A stretch of DNA of 64,000 bases from Streptomyces griseus subsp. griseus (lineage in GTDB: Bacteria > Actinomycetota > Actinomycetes > Streptomycetales > Streptomycetaceae): contig NZ_CP032543.1 in NCBI RefSeq assembly GCF_003610995.1, positions 3,782,001 through 3,846,000 of the forward strand. Reading direction: 5' to 3'. The notes under the pieces are model-generated. The model was not told the origin of the DNA. It did no database searches and saw only the letters and a list, made by a program, of their open reading frames with translations. How positions within the stretch are numbered: position 1 is the first letter of the stretch; each line of letters starts with the position of its first letter. Made by a program: the position numbers and the translations under genes. Shown here piece after piece: positions 1-10,243 of this stretch.

Positions 1-362
1 CGCCTCAGCAGCGGGATTACTCACCAGTCTACCGGTAGCACTGACATGAATGGGGGTTTGCCGGTACCTGAGTACGCATGTGCCGCCCTGAATCAGCGGT
101 TGACGACTCCCCATATTCAGGGAGGGGCCCCAAGAGGCCCTGACGGGCATGGAGCGCTTCGGCCTGTCAACCTTCCGCTACGGTGAGGGACACTCCGGCC
201 GCGCCCCCCGGTCTCCGCCGGTACGAACCGTGGTGAACCAGGAGCTCCGGGCGGCCCCCAGCCCTCCGCGAAGGCATCAGGAACACGACAAGTTTCAGCC
301 AGAAGTGCAGCTCAGAGCCGGGGAGAGCCGGAACGATCAGAGGCCGGGAGCGGGCCGGGGCC
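1..362. other. intergenic region upstream of gyrB (gyrB itself outside window)
   Basis: No credible gene is seen here. Conserved Streptomyces order places gyrB on the minus strand just beyond position 1, so the stretch should carry the gyrB promoter and the end of the dciA transcript. On the minus strand a -10-like TAGACT lies around positions 23-28 inside the small palindrome CTACCGGTAG, without a convincing -35. Around 118-143 a GC-rich stem (CAGGG...CCCTG, with GGGCC/GGCCC inside) could terminate the dciA transcript. The gyrB and terminator roles are inferences from gene order and base composition. Confidence 0.35.
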
Positions 363-981
363 TCACCCGTAGGTGTCCCCGGGGCCCTTGCTGCCGGGCG
401 CCCGCAGCGGCCCGTACCGGCGCTCCGGGCCCGCCGGACCGACCACCTTGATCATCCTTACGGTGCCCTGTCCCAGATCCGCGTTGAGCCGGGCCACCAG
501 TTGCGGGGCCAGCAGCCGCAGCTGGGTCGCCCACGCCGTGGAGTCGCAGCTCACAGTGAGCACCCGCGCGGCCGGGTCCTCGTCGTAGCGCAGGGGCACA
601 CAGTGGTTGGCCAGATCGTCACCCACGATCTGCGGCCACCGCCCCATCACACCGCCCACCGCCGCCGGGGTCTCCCAGCCGCGCTCGGTGATCAGCCGGT
701 TGATCGCGGAGCCCAGGGGCTGCGGGTCGCGGCCGTCCGAGCGGGCCCCGGAGCGCAGCCCGCCGCCCCGCCGGGCCTGCCTCTTCTGCTGGGCCGCCGC
801 CCCCGCGCCCGGGCCTGCTCCTTCGCCGCCCGCAGCGCGACCCGGGCCAGGTCCACCCCGGACACCTCGGGCGGCGCAGGCTGCTGAGGACTCCCGGCCG
901 CCTGCGTACCAGCTGCTCCGGCGCCCGTACCGTCCGTCCTGGACGTGCCCGCGCCCCCAGCTCCTCGCCCCGGCCGGTCAT
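363..981 (-). pseudogene. dciA: DciA (DUF721) helicase-loading protein, reading frame broken twice
   Basis: DciA/DUF721 is the ancestral loader or partner of the DnaB helicase in bacteria without DnaC; it sits between recF and gyrB in actinobacteria. The coding signal is in three pieces. ATG at 981 overlaps the recF stop (ATGA) and opens with MTGRGEEL. The conserved stretch SGVDLARVALRAAKEQ lies in a second frame. AAAQQKRQARRGG onwards, including GRWPQIVGDDLANHCVP and the C-terminus GPGDTYG, lies in a third frame ending at 363. Each switch falls at a run of five G on the coding strand (plus positions 954-958 and 800-804), where one extra G would restore a normal protein of about 205 residues. 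Homopolymer sequencing error is the likeliest cause; a genuine double frameshift is possible but surprising for this gene. Confidence 0.8.
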
Positions 982-2108
982 ACGCGCTCCACCTCGCCCG
1001 CCGACACCGCGTACCGCGCACCCGCCAGCACACCCGGCACGTCCTCCGCCACCGCGGCCGTCACCAGCACCTGCTCGCCCGGCGCCACCAGCTCCGCGAG
1101 CCGCTCCCGGCGCCGTGCGTCCAGCTCGGCGAAGACATCGTCCAGGACCAGCACCGGCTCGTTTCCCTCGGCGCGCAGCAGCTCGTAGGAGGCCAGCCGC
1201 AGCGCCAGCGCGTAGCTCCAGGACTCCCCGTGGCTCGCGTACCCCTTCGCCGGCATGGAGCGCAGACCGAGCAGCAGGTCGTCCCGGTGCGGACCCACCA
1301 GCGTCACCCCGCGCTCGATCTCCTGCTTACGGACCCCGACGAGCGCGGCAGTCAGCCGCTCGTACAGCTCGTCACGGGTGCTCGCCGGGTCGATGTCCTC
1401 GCCCACCGAGCTGCGGTACTCCAGGGCCACCGGACCGCCGCCCGGCGCCACGTCCCCGTACGCCTTGTCGGCCAGCGGCTGGAGTGTGGCGATCAGGTCC
1501 AGGCGCTGCGCGAGCAGCTCGGCGCCGACCCGGCCCAGGTGCTGGTCCCAGACGTCGAGGGTGGACAGGTCCATGGAGCGGCCGCCGTGCCGACGGGCCA
1601 TCGCGGCGGACTTCAGGAGCGTGTTGCGCTGCTTGAGGACCCGTTCGTAGTCGGAGCGGACCCCGGCCATCCGGGGCGAGCGCGCGGTGATCAGCTCGTC
1701 CAGGAACCGCCGCCGCTCCCCGGGGTCGCCCTTGACGAGGGCCAGGTCCTCCGGCGCGAACAGCACCGTCCGTACGATCCCCAGCACATCACGTGGTCTG
1801 ACCTGCGAGGACCTGTTGATACGGGCCCGGTTGGCGCGGCCGGGACTCAGCTCCAGCTCGATCAGCTGCGAGCGCTCGCCCTGGGTCACCGCCGCCCGGA
1901 TCACGGCCCGCTCGGCGCCCATCCGCACCAGGGGGGCATCCGAGGAGACCCGGTGACTGCCGAGGGTGGCGAGATAGCCGACGGCCTCGACGAGGTTGGT
2001 CTTGCCCTGTCCGTTCGGCCCCACGAACGCGGTGACGCCCGGGTCGAGAGGGACCTCGACCCGGGCGTACGAGCGGAAGTCGGCCAGCGAGAGATGGGTG
2101 ACGTGCAT
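978..2108 (-). CDS. recF: DNA replication and repair protein RecF
   Basis: RecF is an SMC-like ATPase that works with RecO and RecR to load RecA at single-strand gaps during repair and fork restart. The 376-residue length is normal. The P-loop GPNGQGKT is at residues 30-37 after the typical start [11 protein letters not shown]. The ABC-type signature region and a Walker B ([12 protein letters not shown]) lie near the C-terminus. The ATG at 2108 gives the expected N-terminus. It lies 67 bp downstream of gnd, and its stop overlaps the ATG of dciA, so it is probably cotranscribed in the dnaN-gnd-recF-dciA direction. Confidence 0.97.
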   Translation of the reverse strand: MHVTHLSLADFRSYARVEVPLDPGVTAFVGPNGQGKTNLVEAVGYLATLGSHRVSSDAPLVRMGAERAVIRAAVTQGERSQLIELELSPGRANRARINRSSQVRPRDVLGIVRTVLFAPEDLALVKGDPGERRRFLDELITARSPRMAGVRSDYERVLKQRNTLLKSAAMARRHGGRSMDLSTLDVWDQHLGRVGAELLAQRLDLIATLQPLADKAYGDVAPGGGPVALEYRSSVGEDIDPASTRDELYERLTAALVGVRKQEIERGVTLVGPHRDDLLLGLRSMPAKGYASHGESWSYALALRLASYELLRAEGNEPVLVLDDVFAELDARRRERLAELVAPGEQVLVTAAVAEDVPGVLAGARYAVSAGEVERV

Positions 2109-2175
2109 GGTGGCCGACCTCTCCCGATGGTGCTTCGCTGGTTGTCGCGCTGCCGACGCGACGCCGGCGGTCCGG

Positions 2176-3060
2176 TCAGTTCTCGGACTTGGACTCGACC
2201 GCGTGGCCGCCGAACTGGTTGCGCAGCGCGGCGATCATCTTCATCTGCGGCGAGTCGTCCTGACGCGAGGCGAACCGCGCGAACAGGGACGCCGTGATCG
2301 CGGGCAGCGGCACCGCGTTGTCGATCGCGGCCTCCACCGTCCAGCGGCCCTCGCCCGAGTCGGCGGCGAAGCCCCGGAGCTTGTCGAGGTGCTCGTCGTC
2401 GTCCAGGGCGTTGACCGCGAGGTCCAGCAGCCAGGAACGGATGACCGTACCCTCCTGCCAGGAGCGGAAGACCTCGCGTACGTCCGTGACGGAGTCGACC
2501 TTCTCCAGCAGCTCCCAGCCCTCGGCGTAGGCCTGCATCATGGCGTACTCGATGCCGTTGTGGACCATCTTCGCGAAGTGGCCGGCGCCGACCTTGCCGG
2601 CGTGGACGGAGCCGAAGTCGCCCTCGGGCTTGAGCGCGTCGAAGATCGGCTGGACCTTCGCCACGTTCTCCGCGCTGCCGCCGTACATCAGGGCGTAGCC
2701 GTTCTCCAGCCCCCAGACGCCGCCGGAGACACCGCAGTCGACGAAGCCGATCTCCTTGAGCCCCAGCTCCACGGCGTGCTTCTCGTCGTCGGTCCAGCGC
2801 GAGTTCCCGCCGTCGACGACGACGTCGCCGGGCGAGAGCAGCTCGGCCAGCTCGTCGATCGTGGACTGGGTCGCGGCACCGGCCGGGACCATCACCCAGA
2901 CGACCCGCGGGCCCTTCAGCTTGCCCACAAGCTCTTCGAGACTGTGGACATCGGCGACATCCGGGTTGCGGTCGTAACCGATGACGGTGTGGCCTGCGCG
3001 GCGGATGCGCTCGCGCATGTTGCCGCCCATCTTGCCGAGGCCGACGAGACCGAGCTCCAT
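2176..3060 (-). CDS. gnd: 6-phosphogluconate dehydrogenase, short (decarboxylating) type
   Basis: This enzyme oxidises and decarboxylates 6-phosphogluconate to ribulose 5-phosphate in the pentose phosphate pathway, reducing NAD(P). At 294 residues it belongs to the short GntZ/YqeC-like class rather than the 470-residue class. The Rossmann motif [12 protein letters not shown] is at residues 4-15. VVDGGNSRW and the substrate-binding [13 protein letters not shown] follow, with the catalytic-lysine region at [20 protein letters not shown]. It lies between dnaN and recF, the usual place in Streptomyces, although its metabolic role is unrelated to replication. Gaps of 143 bp to dnaN and 67 bp to recF leave operon membership open. 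Confidence 0.95.
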   Translation of the reverse strand: MELGLVGLGKMGGNMRERIRRAGHTVIGYDRNPDVADVHSLEELVGKLKGPRVVWVMVPAGAATQSTIDELAELLSPGDVVVDGGNSRWTDDEKHAVELGLKEIGFVDCGVSGGVWGLENGYALMYGGSAENVAKVQPIFDALKPEGDFGSVHAGKVGAGHFAKMVHNGIEYAMMQAYAEGWELLEKVDSVTDVREVFRSWQEGTVIRSWLLDLAVNALDDDEHLDKLRGFAADSGEGRWTVEAAIDNAVPLPAITASLFARFASRQDDSPQMKMIAALRNQFGGHAVESKSEN

Positions 3061-3203
3061 CAGAGATTTCCTTAAGCGTCGTGGCGATAGCGTCGGGGCG
3101 TATCCCGCCCGGGACCGAGCCTACGCCCGGCGGGGCGGCGCACGGCCGGGACAGCCCGGTGGGCCCGCTCCGCGACGGACGGGCCCACCGGAAAAGCATC
3201 CGA

Positions 3204-4334
3204 TCAGCCGGAGAGACGCACCGGCATGATCAGGTACTTGTACGCGTCGTCCGCCTCGGCGTCCACGGCCGGGCGCCCGCTGAGCAGGGCGGGCTTGGTG
3301 GACGTGGTGAAGGAGAGCTGCGCGACGGGGGAGTCGATCGCGCTCAGACCGTCCAGCAGGAACGTCGGGTTGAAGGCGATCGAGATGTCGTCGCCCTCCA
3401 GCACCGCGTCGACGCGCTCCACAGCCTGTGCGTCGTCGCTGGAACCGGCCTCCAGGATGAGCACGCCCTGCTCGAAGCTGAGCCGGACCGGGGTGTTGCG
3501 CTCGGCGACCAGGGCCACGCGCTTGACGGCCTCGACGAAGGGGGCCGTCTCGATGACCGCGACCGAGTTGAACTCGGTGGGGAAGAGCGTGCGGTACTTC
3601 GGCAGGTCGCCTTCGAGCAGCCGCGTGGTCGTCGTGCGTCCCGCGCCCTCGAAACCGATCAGCCCCTCACCGGCACCGGAGCCGGAGAGTGCCAGGGTGA
3701 CCGTGTCACCGCTGGTGAGCGCCTTGGCGGTGTCCAGGAGCGTCTTGGCGGGCACCAGGGCGACCGCGGAGGCCTCCGGGTCCTCCGGCTTCCAGAGGAA
3801 CTCGCGGACCGCGAAGCGGTAGCGGTCGGTGGAGGCGAGGGTGACGGTGTCGCCCTCGATCTCGATGCGGACACCGGTCAGCACGGGCAGCGTGTCGTCG
3901 CGGCCCGCGGCGATGGCGACCTGGGCGGCGGCCGATGCGAAGACCTCACCGGGGACGGTGCCCGTGGCGGTCGGCATCTGCGGCAGCGCCGGGTACTCCT
4001 CCACAGGCAGTGTGTGGAGGGTGAAGCGCGAGGAGCCGCAGACCACCGTGGCCCGAACACCGTCGGTGGAGATCTCCACCGGGCGGTTGGGCAGGGCGCG
4101 GCAGATGTCGGCGAGCAGACGGCCGGAGACGAGCACCGTGCCGTCCTCGTCGACCTCCGCGTCCACGGAGACCTTGGCCGAGACCTCGTAGTCGAAGCTG
4201 GAGAAGGAGAGGGCGCCGTCCTCGGCCTTCAGCAGAAGGCCCGCGAGAACGGGCGCCGGCGGACGGGCCGGGAGGCTGCGGGCCACCCAGGCCACCGCCT
4301 CCGCGAGTACATCGCGCTCCACCCGGATCTTCAC
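3204..4334 (-). CDS. dnaN: DNA polymerase III beta sliding clamp
   Basis: The protein forms the dimeric ring that tethers the replicative polymerase to DNA. I chose GTG at 4334, giving VKIRVERDVLAEAVAWVARSLP and 376 residues, the usual Streptomyces length. AGGAGG lies about 10 bases upstream of it. An in-frame extension to 4439 has no family similarity. Three clamp-fold repeats are covered; the C-terminus ends YKYLIMPVRLSG, typical of the clamp family. It is transcribed away from oriC on the same strand as dnaA, with the origin filling the gap between them. Confidence 0.97.
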   Translation of the reverse strand: MKIRVERDVLAEAVAWVARSLPARPPAPVLAGLLLKAEDGALSFSSFDYEVSAKVSVDAEVDEDGTVLVSGRLLADICRALPNRPVEISTDGVRATVVCGSSRFTLHTLPVEEYPALPQMPTATGTVPGEVFASAAAQVAIAAGRDDTLPVLTGVRIEIEGDTVTLASTDRYRFAVREFLWKPEDPEASAVALVPAKTLLDTAKALTSGDTVTLALSGSGAGEGLIGFEGAGRTTTTRLLEGDLPKYRTLFPTEFNSVAVIETAPFVEAVKRVALVAERNTPVRLSFEQGVLILEAGSSDDAQAVERVDAVLEGDDISIAFNPTFLLDGLSAIDSPVAQLSFTTSTKPALLSGRPAVDAEADDAYKYLIMPVRLSG

Positions 4335-5238
4335 CGGAACCGCCTCCTGCTGTTGCTCGCTCGCCCTGCTGGCCTTCGTCGTCTGGACCGGAGCTCCCTG
4401 CCGACGGCCGGGGTGGCTCCGGGGTCCAGTCTGACGCACGGCACCGACAGTCGTTGCTGCTCGGGGTCAAGTCGCGCAGAACGCGGCGAGGCGGTCGCCG
4501 GTCGAGTTGTACACAGGCCTCACTTCGAAGCGGATTCCTGGCTAACTCTGAGTGGTAGTAGTAGTAGGCCCTGTGGAAACCGTGGATAACGTCGTTTGCG
4601 CAGGTCAGCGTCGGTTTTTTGTCCACCGACCCTGTGGGCGGCACCCGTGGACAACCGGGGCTTTCTGTGGACGGGCGGAAGTTCTGCACACCCGATGCAC
4701 AGGAGGGGGCCACTTCTCCCCAGGCCTGTCCCCAGCTTTACCCACGTTCCCCACAGCCCAATCAGGCACCTTGGTGTGACGCCTTTCACTCCGGGCGGTG
4801 AGAGCGGGTGTTGTGTTGCCGAACAGTGGACGAAGGTGTGGAGAAGCGGCCAGAAGCTGGGGACAACACCGCCGAGCCTGTGGGTCGGCGGTGGACAACT
4901 GCGAGACCGTCCTGTGGACGAAAGCTCTGTCCACAGGCTGTGGATCAAGGTTGACCACAAATCCCCAACCACGTGACCTGGCCTGATGGAGTATCGGCAG
5001 CCGGCCCTGTGGACGCAATATGGACAACTTCCCGGTCCCCAGGCTGTGGACGGAAGAAACTCCGCACATCTGTGGAGAAGGGCCTCTGAGCAGCCCGTAT
5101 TCGAACAGTCCCGGTGCGGAGGAGACCGCCGCGACGGCTCCCGAACCCCTCAGGAACGACGGAAGGCGCCTCGCGCGGACCGTGGGAGGTCGTTGCGAGG
5201 CGCCTTGAGAGGCGTCGCGAGGCCTTGAGAGGGCTTCG
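4335..5238. other. chromosomal replication origin oriC
   Basis: This 904-bp gap between dnaA and dnaN contains no gene and is packed with DnaA-box-like 9-mers related to TTGTCCACA. TTGTCCACA-orientation boxes start at 4507, 4619, 4747, 4927 and 4951. TGTGGACAA-orientation boxes start at 4572, 4581, 4646, 4666, 4825, 4837, 4890, 4913, 4939, 5008, 5019, 5045 and 5071. That makes about 18, close to the 19 described for S. coelicolor oriC. Most match seven or eight of nine bases. There is no long AT-rich stretch; the region between boxes is GC-rich, as in other Streptomyces origins. Box calls are by eye. Confidence 0.95.
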
Positions 5239-7077
5239 TCAGCCGTTCTTGATGCGGTTGGTGAGCTCGGTGACCTGGTTGTAGATGGAGCGGCGCTCCG
5301 CCATCAGCGCCCGGATCTTCCGGTCCGCGTGCATCACCGTCGTATGGTCGCGGCCGCCGAACTGCGCGCCGATCTTCGGCAGCGAGAGATCGGTGAGCTC
5401 CCGGCACAGATACATCGCGATCTGGCGCGCCGTCACCAGGACCCGGCTGCGCGAGGATCCGCACAGGTCCTCCACTGTGAGGCCGAAGTAGTCCGCGGTG
5501 GCCGCCATGATGGCCGGCGCGGTGATCTCCGGCGCCGACTCCTCGCCGCCCGGGATCAGGTCCTTCAGCACGATCTCGGTCAGCCCGAGGTCCACCGGCT
5601 GCCGGTTGAGGGAGGCGAAGGCCGTCACCCGGATCAGGGCGCCCTCCAGCTCACGGATGTTGCGCGAGATCCGCGAGGCGATGAACTCCAGCACCTCCGG
5701 CGGCGCGTTCAGCTGCTCCTGCACCGCCTTCTTACGGAGGATGGCGATCCGGGTCTCCAGCTCGGGCGGCTGGACGTCGGTGGTCAGGCCCCACTCGAAG
5801 CGGTTGCGCAGCCGGTCCTCCAGCGTCACCAGCTGCTTGGGCGGCCGGTCCGAGGAGAGCACGATCTGCTTGTTCGCGTTGTGCAGCGTGTTGAAGGTGT
5901 GGAAGAACTCCTCCTGCGTCGACTCCTTGCTCGCCAGGAACTGGATGTCGTCGACCAGGAGGATGTCGACATCGCGGTACCGCTTGCGGAAGGTGTCGCC
6001 CTTGCCGTCGCGGATCGAGTTGATGAACTCGTTGGTGAACTCCTCCGAGCTCACGTACCGCACCCGGGTGCCCGGGTAGAGGCTGCGCGCGTAGTGCCCG
6101 ATCGCATGCAGAAGGTGGGTCTTGCCGAGCCCCGACTCCCCGTAGATGAAGAGGGGGTTGTAGGCCTTGGCGGGCGCCTCGGCGACGGCCACGGCCGCGG
6201 CGTGCGCGAACCGGTTGGAGGCGCCGATCACGAAGGTGTCGAAGAGGTACTTCGGGTTCAGCCGGGCGTGCGGCTCCCCCGGTCCCGGCGCGGGCGCCGG
6301 CTGGGCGCCCATCGGGCCGGGGCCCGGGCCGCCGGTGCGCCCGGGGCCGGGCCCGCCCTGGCGGTGCTGCTGGTCGTGCCGGTCGCGCTGCTGCTCGTAC
6401 CCCTGGCGCTCGGGCGGCTGCGACCGGTAGTCGTGCTGCGGCTGCTGGGGGCGGCCGGTGCCGTAGGGCTCCCGCCACTGCTCGGAGGGCTGGTCGCGGT
6501 ACGACTCGGTCTCGCGGTAGGTGTCGGACGCGGGCTGCTCGCGGTCCTGGTAGCCCCCGTGGCGCGGCTGCTGCCAGGAGAGGTCCTCCTGGGTACGCGG
6601 CCAGGCACCCGGCTCGGGGCGCTGCTGCTGGTAGTCGGGGTAGGCCGGGCGGGCCGTCGGCATGCCGTCGTCGGAGGGGCGGTGGCCGTATCCGTCGTAG
6701 CCGTCGTCACGGCCGTCGTCGCGCGGCTGGCCCTGGTAGCGGTGGCCCTGCTGGCTCTGGTGCGACTGGTGCATCGGAGGCGCCGGCGGGGAGGGCGGTT
6801 CGCCCGCGGAGTCGTCGACGGTGATCGCGATCCGGATGGGGCGGCCGCACTCGCGGGTCAGCGTCTCGCTGAGGAGCGGCGCGAGCCGGCCCTCCAGGAC
6901 GTGCTTGCCCCATTCATTGGGGACGGCCAGGAGTGCGGTGTCGGCGACGAGTGCCAGCGGCTGGCAGCGCTCGATCCACTGCTTGTCCTTCGGCTCGATG
7001 CCCTGCTGGCCCTCCCCGAGGAGTTGTTCCAGCACTCGTGGCCACACTGCGGCAAGATCGGCAGGTACGTCAGCCAC
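5239..7077 (-). CDS. dnaA: chromosomal replication initiator DnaA
   Basis: DnaA binds the boxes in oriC and opens the origin. GTG at 7077 gives [18 protein letters not shown], the conserved Streptomyces start, and a 612-residue protein; an in-frame extension to 7185 is not conserved-looking. Domain I covers roughly residues 1-100. Domain II is a long Pro/Gln/Gly/Tyr-rich linker to about residue 275, typical of Streptomyces. The AAA+ domain has Walker [10 protein letters not shown] ending near residue 321 and Walker [10 protein letters not shown] near 372. The domain IV helix-turn-helix carries the DnaA signature around [12 protein letters not shown]. Promoter and DnaA boxes lie upstream at 7184-7238. 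Confidence 0.98.
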   Translation of the reverse strand: MADVPADLAAVWPRVLEQLLGEGQQGIEPKDKQWIERCQPLALVADTALLAVPNEWGKHVLEGRLAPLLSETLTRECGRPIRIAITVDDSAGEPPSPPAPPMHQSHQSQQGHRYQGQPRDDGRDDGYDGYGHRPSDDGMPTARPAYPDYQQQRPEPGAWPRTQEDLSWQQPRHGGYQDREQPASDTYRETESYRDQPSEQWREPYGTGRPQQPQHDYRSQPPERQGYEQQRDRHDQQHRQGGPGPGRTGGPGPGPMGAQPAPAPGPGEPHARLNPKYLFDTFVIGASNRFAHAAAVAVAEAPAKAYNPLFIYGESGLGKTHLLHAIGHYARSLYPGTRVRYVSSEEFTNEFINSIRDGKGDTFRKRYRDVDILLVDDIQFLASKESTQEEFFHTFNTLHNANKQIVLSSDRPPKQLVTLEDRLRNRFEWGLTTDVQPPELETRIAILRKKAVQEQLNAPPEVLEFIASRISRNIRELEGALIRVTAFASLNRQPVDLGLTEIVLKDLIPGGEESAPEITAPAIMAATADYFGLTVEDLCGSSRSRVLVTARQIAMYLCRELTDLSLPKIGAQFGGRDHTTVMHADRKIRALMAERRSIYNQVTELTNRIKNG

Positions 7078-7458
7078 AAGGCACGCTCTCTCGCATGTCC
7101 CACGAATGTGTGGTTCTCGGGACGGGATGGGTCGGGATGGGTGAGGCCCGGCAGTCGGGAAGGAAAAGAACCGGAGTTCAGCCACGGTAGTCAGGCCGGG
7201 CCGCGCGGTTCAAGTTGTTGTCCACAGGCTGTGCACAATGGGGGGTCGTGCGGAGCCGGTTTGACCGGATGGCGTAGCCGCGCGTACCGTGACCAGGTCG
7301 AGTTGTCGATGGCTGCTGCCGCCTGCCTCCGATGGGCAAAGATCACGATCTGTGATTGTGAAGCGGTGCACTAAGGCGTTTACGCGAGTTCCTCGTGGGC
7401 GCACGGTGACAGCCAGGCGATGTCCCGCCAAGACACGAATCATTTCTGGAGCCCCCGA
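7078..7458. promoter_or_regulatory. dnaA promoter with two DnaA boxes; divergent rpmH leader
   Basis: On the minus strand TTGAAC (7208-7213) and TACCGT (7184-7189) are separated by 18 bases, making a plausible housekeeping promoter for dnaA. Immediately upstream lie a perfect DnaA box TTGTCCACA (7218-7226) and a closely spaced TGTGCACAA (7230-7238). This fits the known negative autoregulation of dnaA in Streptomyces. The rest of the gap must hold the plus-strand rpmH promoter; I see only a weak TTGTGA/TTTACG pair near 7353-7381. There is no gene in the interval. Confidence 0.75.
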
Positions 7459-7596
7459 GTGAGCAAGCGCACCTTCCAGCCGAACAACCGCCGTCGCGCC
7501 AAGACCCACGGCTTCCGTCTGCGCATGCGTACCCGTGCCGGCCGCGCGATTCTCGCCAACCGCCGTGGCAAGGGCCGCAGCAGCCTCTCCGCCTGA
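7459..7596 (+). CDS. rpmH: 50S ribosomal protein L34
   Basis: This is a 45-residue basic protein starting from [21 protein letters not shown], then [20 protein letters not shown] and RSSLSA. It matches L34 over its whole length. L34 binds 23S rRNA in the large subunit. It is the first gene to the right of dnaA, followed after 20 bp by rnpA, an order conserved across bacteria. The strand switch between dnaA and rpmH marks divergent transcription next to the origin. Confidence 0.98.
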
Positions 7597-7616
7597 TCGC
7601 TCAACAGGTCCATGAC

Positions 7617-7988
7617 GTGCTGCCTACCGAGAATCGGCTGAGGCGGCGCGAGGACTTCGCGACCGCGGTACGACGAGGACGTCGAGCCGGACGTCCACTG
7701 CTCGTCGTCCATCTACGCAGCGGTGAAACGGACCCGCACGTGACGGGGGAGACTCTCCCCGCGCCGCGTGCGGGTTTCGTTGTCAGCAAGGCGGTGGGAG
7801 GCGCGGTCGTCCGCACCGCGGTGAAGCGCAGGCTTCGCCATCTGGTCCGCGACCGGCTGGCGCAGCTGCCCCCCGGTAGCCTTGTTGTCGTACGAGCGCT
7901 GCCCGGTGCGGGCGACGCCGACCATGCACAGCTGGCCCGAGACCTGGACGCCGCCCTTCAGCGGCTGCTGGGAGGGGGCGCGAGATGA
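7617..7988 (+). CDS. rnpA: ribonuclease P protein component
   Basis: This basic cofactor helps the RNase P RNA remove tRNA 5' leaders. The 123-residue protein starts from GTG ([24 protein letters not shown]). It carries the family signature [24 protein letters not shown], close to the canonical SKKVGNAVxRNRxKRxxRE RNA-binding motif. Its stop overlaps the ATG of yidD in an ATGA, indicating translational coupling. Confidence 0.96.
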   Translation: MLPTENRLRRREDFATAVRRGRRAGRPLLVVHLRSGETDPHVTGETLPAPRAGFVVSKAVGGAVVRTAVKRRLRHLVRDRLAQLPPGSLVVVRALPGAGDADHAQLARDLDAALQRLLGGGAR

Positions 7989-8344
7989 AGTACCCGCTGC
8001 TTGCCCTCATCAAGCTGTACCAGTGGACGATCAGCCCACTCCTCGGGCCTGTCTGCCGCTATTACCCGTCGTGTTCCCACTATGGATATACGGCTATCGA
8101 CCGGCACGGTGCGATCAAGGGAACAGCGCTGACCGCCTGGCGCATCCTGCGGTGCAATCCGTGGTCACCCGGCGGTGTGGACCATGTCCCGCAACGCAAG
8201 CGTCCGCGGTGGCACGAGCTGCTGCGCGACCGCCTGCGCGGCGGCAAGGGCGGGGAGCCCGCCGCTGATGTGCCGTCCGGGGGGCCGGTCTCCGAACCCC
8301 CGAACCCGGCCACAGAGACCTCGCCCAATGCTCAAGGAGCCTGA
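7985..8344 (+). CDS. yidD: membrane protein insertion efficiency factor YidD
   Basis: YidD is a small membrane-associated protein that assists YidC-dependent insertion. The core [20 protein letters not shown], then [22 protein letters not shown] and the [18 protein letters not shown] motif, is diagnostic, with cysteines in CRYYPSC and RCNPW. The 119-residue protein has a charged, probably disordered C-terminal tail after about residue 80 that is longer than in E. coli. It overlaps rnpA by four bases and is followed three bases later by yidC. Confidence 0.96.
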   Translation: MKYPLLALIKLYQWTISPLLGPVCRYYPSCSHYGYTAIDRHGAIKGTALTAWRILRCNPWSPGGVDHVPQRKRPRWHELLRDRLRGGKGGEPAADVPSGGPVSEPPNPATETSPNAQGA

Positions 8345-8347
8345 TTA

Positions 8348-9607
8348 GTGGACACGATTGCCAGTCTGTTCAGCTTTATCACCACGCCTGTCTCGTGGGT
8401 CATCGTCCAGTTCCACAAGGTCTACGGAGCGCTGTTCGGCGATGACTCCGGGTGGGCCTGGGGACTGTCCATCGTGTCCCTGGTGGTGCTGATCCGGATC
8501 TGCCTGATCCCGCTCTTCGTGAAGCAGATCAAGTCGACCCGCAACATGCAGGTGCTCCAGCCGAAGATGAAGGCGATCCAGGAGCGCTACAAGAACGACA
8601 AGCAGCGTCAGTCCGAAGAGATGATGAAGCTGTACAAGGAGACGGGCACCAACCCGCTCTCCTCGTGCCTTCCGATCCTGGCGCAGTCTCCGTTCTTCTT
8701 CGCCCTGTACCACGTGCTGTCGTCCATCGCCTCGGGCAAGAAGATCGGCGCGATCAACCAGGACCTGCTGGACAGCGCCCGACAGGCGCACATCTTCGGT
8801 GCCCCGCTGGCCGCGAAGTTCACCGACAGCGTCGACAAGCTCACCTCCCTCGACGCCACGCTGCTGGACGTCCGGGTCGTCACCGCCGTCATGATCGTGC
8901 TGATGTCGGCTTCGCAGTTCTTCACCCAGCGCCAGCTGATGACGAAGAACGTCGACCTGACAGTGAAGACCCCGTACATGCAGCAGCAGAAGATGCTGAT
9001 GTACATCTTCCCGGTCATCTTCGCCGTGATGGGTGTCAACTTCCCCGTCGGTGTCCTCGTCTACTGGCTGACCACGAACGTCTGGACCATGGGTCAGCAG
9101 ATGTACGTGATCAACCAGAACCCGACGCCGGGCAGCAAGGCGCAGGACGCCTACCTGAACCGGGTGCTCAAGACCGTGGACTCCCGTGGTCAGGTCCGCG
9201 GCCGGACGCAGCGCAGGACCGTCAAGGCGATCGTGGCCAAGGGCCCCGACCGTAACGACATCGAGCGCAAGTTCATCACCGGGCTGAGCAAGAAGGGTCT
9301 CGCGGCTCAGGAGGACGGCACCGTCCAGAAGAGCGAGACGGCCGTTCTCGAAGCCGAGGGCGGTGCGGCTCCCAAGCGTCAGCAGCCCAAGCGCCAGACC
9401 AAGGCGAAGCGCCAGACGGCCGCCACCGCCGGTGCGGCCGCCAAGGACGAGCCCGCGGCCGGCTCCAAGCCCTCGCTCCAGAAGCAGGACGCACCGCAGG
9501 ACGACAAGCCGACGTCGGCGGGCAAGTCCGCCTCCGGTTCCTCACGCCAAGCCAAGTCCGGACAGCGCAAGGGCCCGCAGCGGCCCAAGCACCCGTCCAA
9601 GAAGTAA
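8348..9607 (+). CDS. yidC: membrane protein insertase YidC
   Basis: YidC is an Oxa1-family insertase acting alone or with SecYEG. The GTG-started protein of 419 residues lacks the large periplasmic domain of Gram-negative YidC. It begins with an N-terminal hydrophobic segment ([16 protein letters not shown]), has the conserved arginine in the first core helix ([22 protein letters not shown]) and further hydrophobic helices to about residue 260. A basic, low-complexity Lys/Gln/Ala-rich tail of roughly 150 residues follows and probably contacts ribosomes. It is cotranscribed with rnpA-yidD-khpB. Confidence 0.96.
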   Translation: MDTIASLFSFITTPVSWVIVQFHKVYGALFGDDSGWAWGLSIVSLVVLIRICLIPLFVKQIKSTRNMQVLQPKMKAIQERYKNDKQRQSEEMMKLYKETGTNPLSSCLPILAQSPFFFALYHVLSSIASGKKIGAINQDLLDSARQAHIFGAPLAAKFTDSVDKLTSLDATLLDVRVVTAVMIVLMSASQFFTQRQLMTKNVDLTVKTPYMQQQKMLMYIFPVIFAVMGVNFPVGVLVYWLTTNVWTMGQQMYVINQNPTPGSKAQDAYLNRVLKTVDSRGQVRGRTQRRTVKAIVAKGPDRNDIERKFITGLSKKGLAAQEDGTVQKSETAVLEAEGGAAPKRQQPKRQTKAKRQTAATAGAAAKDEPAAGSKPSLQKQDAPQDDKPTSAGKSASGSSRQAKSGQRKGPQRPKHPSKK

Positions 9608-9621
9608 GAAGGAGTCCACCC

Positions 9622-10134
9622 GTGACGGAAGGCACCACCTCCACGGCCGCCGCCGAGGGCAGCGACACTCTGACCCGCCTGGAACAGGAGGGGGAGATCG
9701 CAGCGGACTACCTCGAAGGCCTGCTGGACATCGCCGACCTCGACGGCGACATCGATATGGACGTCGAGGCGGACCGGGCCGCGGTCTCGATCATCAGCGA
9801 CTCGGCGCGTGAGCTCCAGAAGCTCGTGGGCCGCGACGGTGAGGTGCTGGAGGCGCTCCAGGAGCTGACCCGGCTGGCGGTCCACCGGGAGACCGGTGAC
9901 CGCAGCCGTCTGATGCTGGACATCGGCGGCTTCCGGGCCAAGAAGCGGGAGATCCTTGCCGAGCTGGGCGCCAAGGCGGCCAACGACGTCAAGACCTCGG
10001 GGCAGCCGGTCAGGCTGGACCCGATGACGCCGTTCGAGCGCAAGGTCGTGCACGACGCGATCGCCGCAGCCGGTCTCCGGAGCGAGTCGGAGGGCGAGGA
10101 GCCGCAGCGCTTCGTCGTCGTTCTCCCGGCCTGA
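9622..10134 (+). CDS. khpB: RNA-binding protein KhpB (Jag), KH and R3H domains
   Basis: This is a 170-residue SpoIIIJ-associated protein. The acidic N-terminus is followed by a type II KH-like domain (LLDIADLDGDIDMDVEADRAAVSI, with GRDGEVLEALQELTRLAVHRETGD) and a C-terminal R3H domain (LDPMTPFERKVVHDAIAAAGLRS, then EGEEPQRFVVVLP). The Jag_N domain of firmicutes is absent, as usual in actinobacteria. The GTG start has AGAAGGAG upstream. It ends the rpmH-rnpA-yidD-yidC run and is followed by a hairpin terminator. Confidence 0.93.
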   Translation: MTEGTTSTAAAEGSDTLTRLEQEGEIAADYLEGLLDIADLDGDIDMDVEADRAAVSIISDSARELQKLVGRDGEVLEALQELTRLAVHRETGDRSRLMLDIGGFRAKKREILAELGAKAANDVKTSGQPVRLDPMTPFERKVVHDAIAAAGLRSESEGEEPQRFVVVLPA

Positions 10135-10150
10135 CCGGATCCTTGTACTG

Positions 10151-10180
10151 TCGGCCCCGTCTGTTCGCAGGCGGGGCCGA
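10151..10180 (+). terminator. terminator after khpB
   Basis: TCGGCCCCG (10151-10159) pairs perfectly with CGGGGCCGA (10172-10180) around a 12-base loop and is followed by TCTTTG. It separates the rpmH-khpB operon from rsmG. Confidence 0.8.
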
Positions 10181-10243
10181 TCTTTGTCAGCCTGATAGTC
10201 AGCCACCCACAGTGCGCTAGTGCGGTACGGAAGGACGGTCCCC

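Noticed and set aside
5329..7374. 681-codon open frame antisense to dnaA
   Set aside because: Shadow of dnaA; DnaA motifs are complete on the minus strand.
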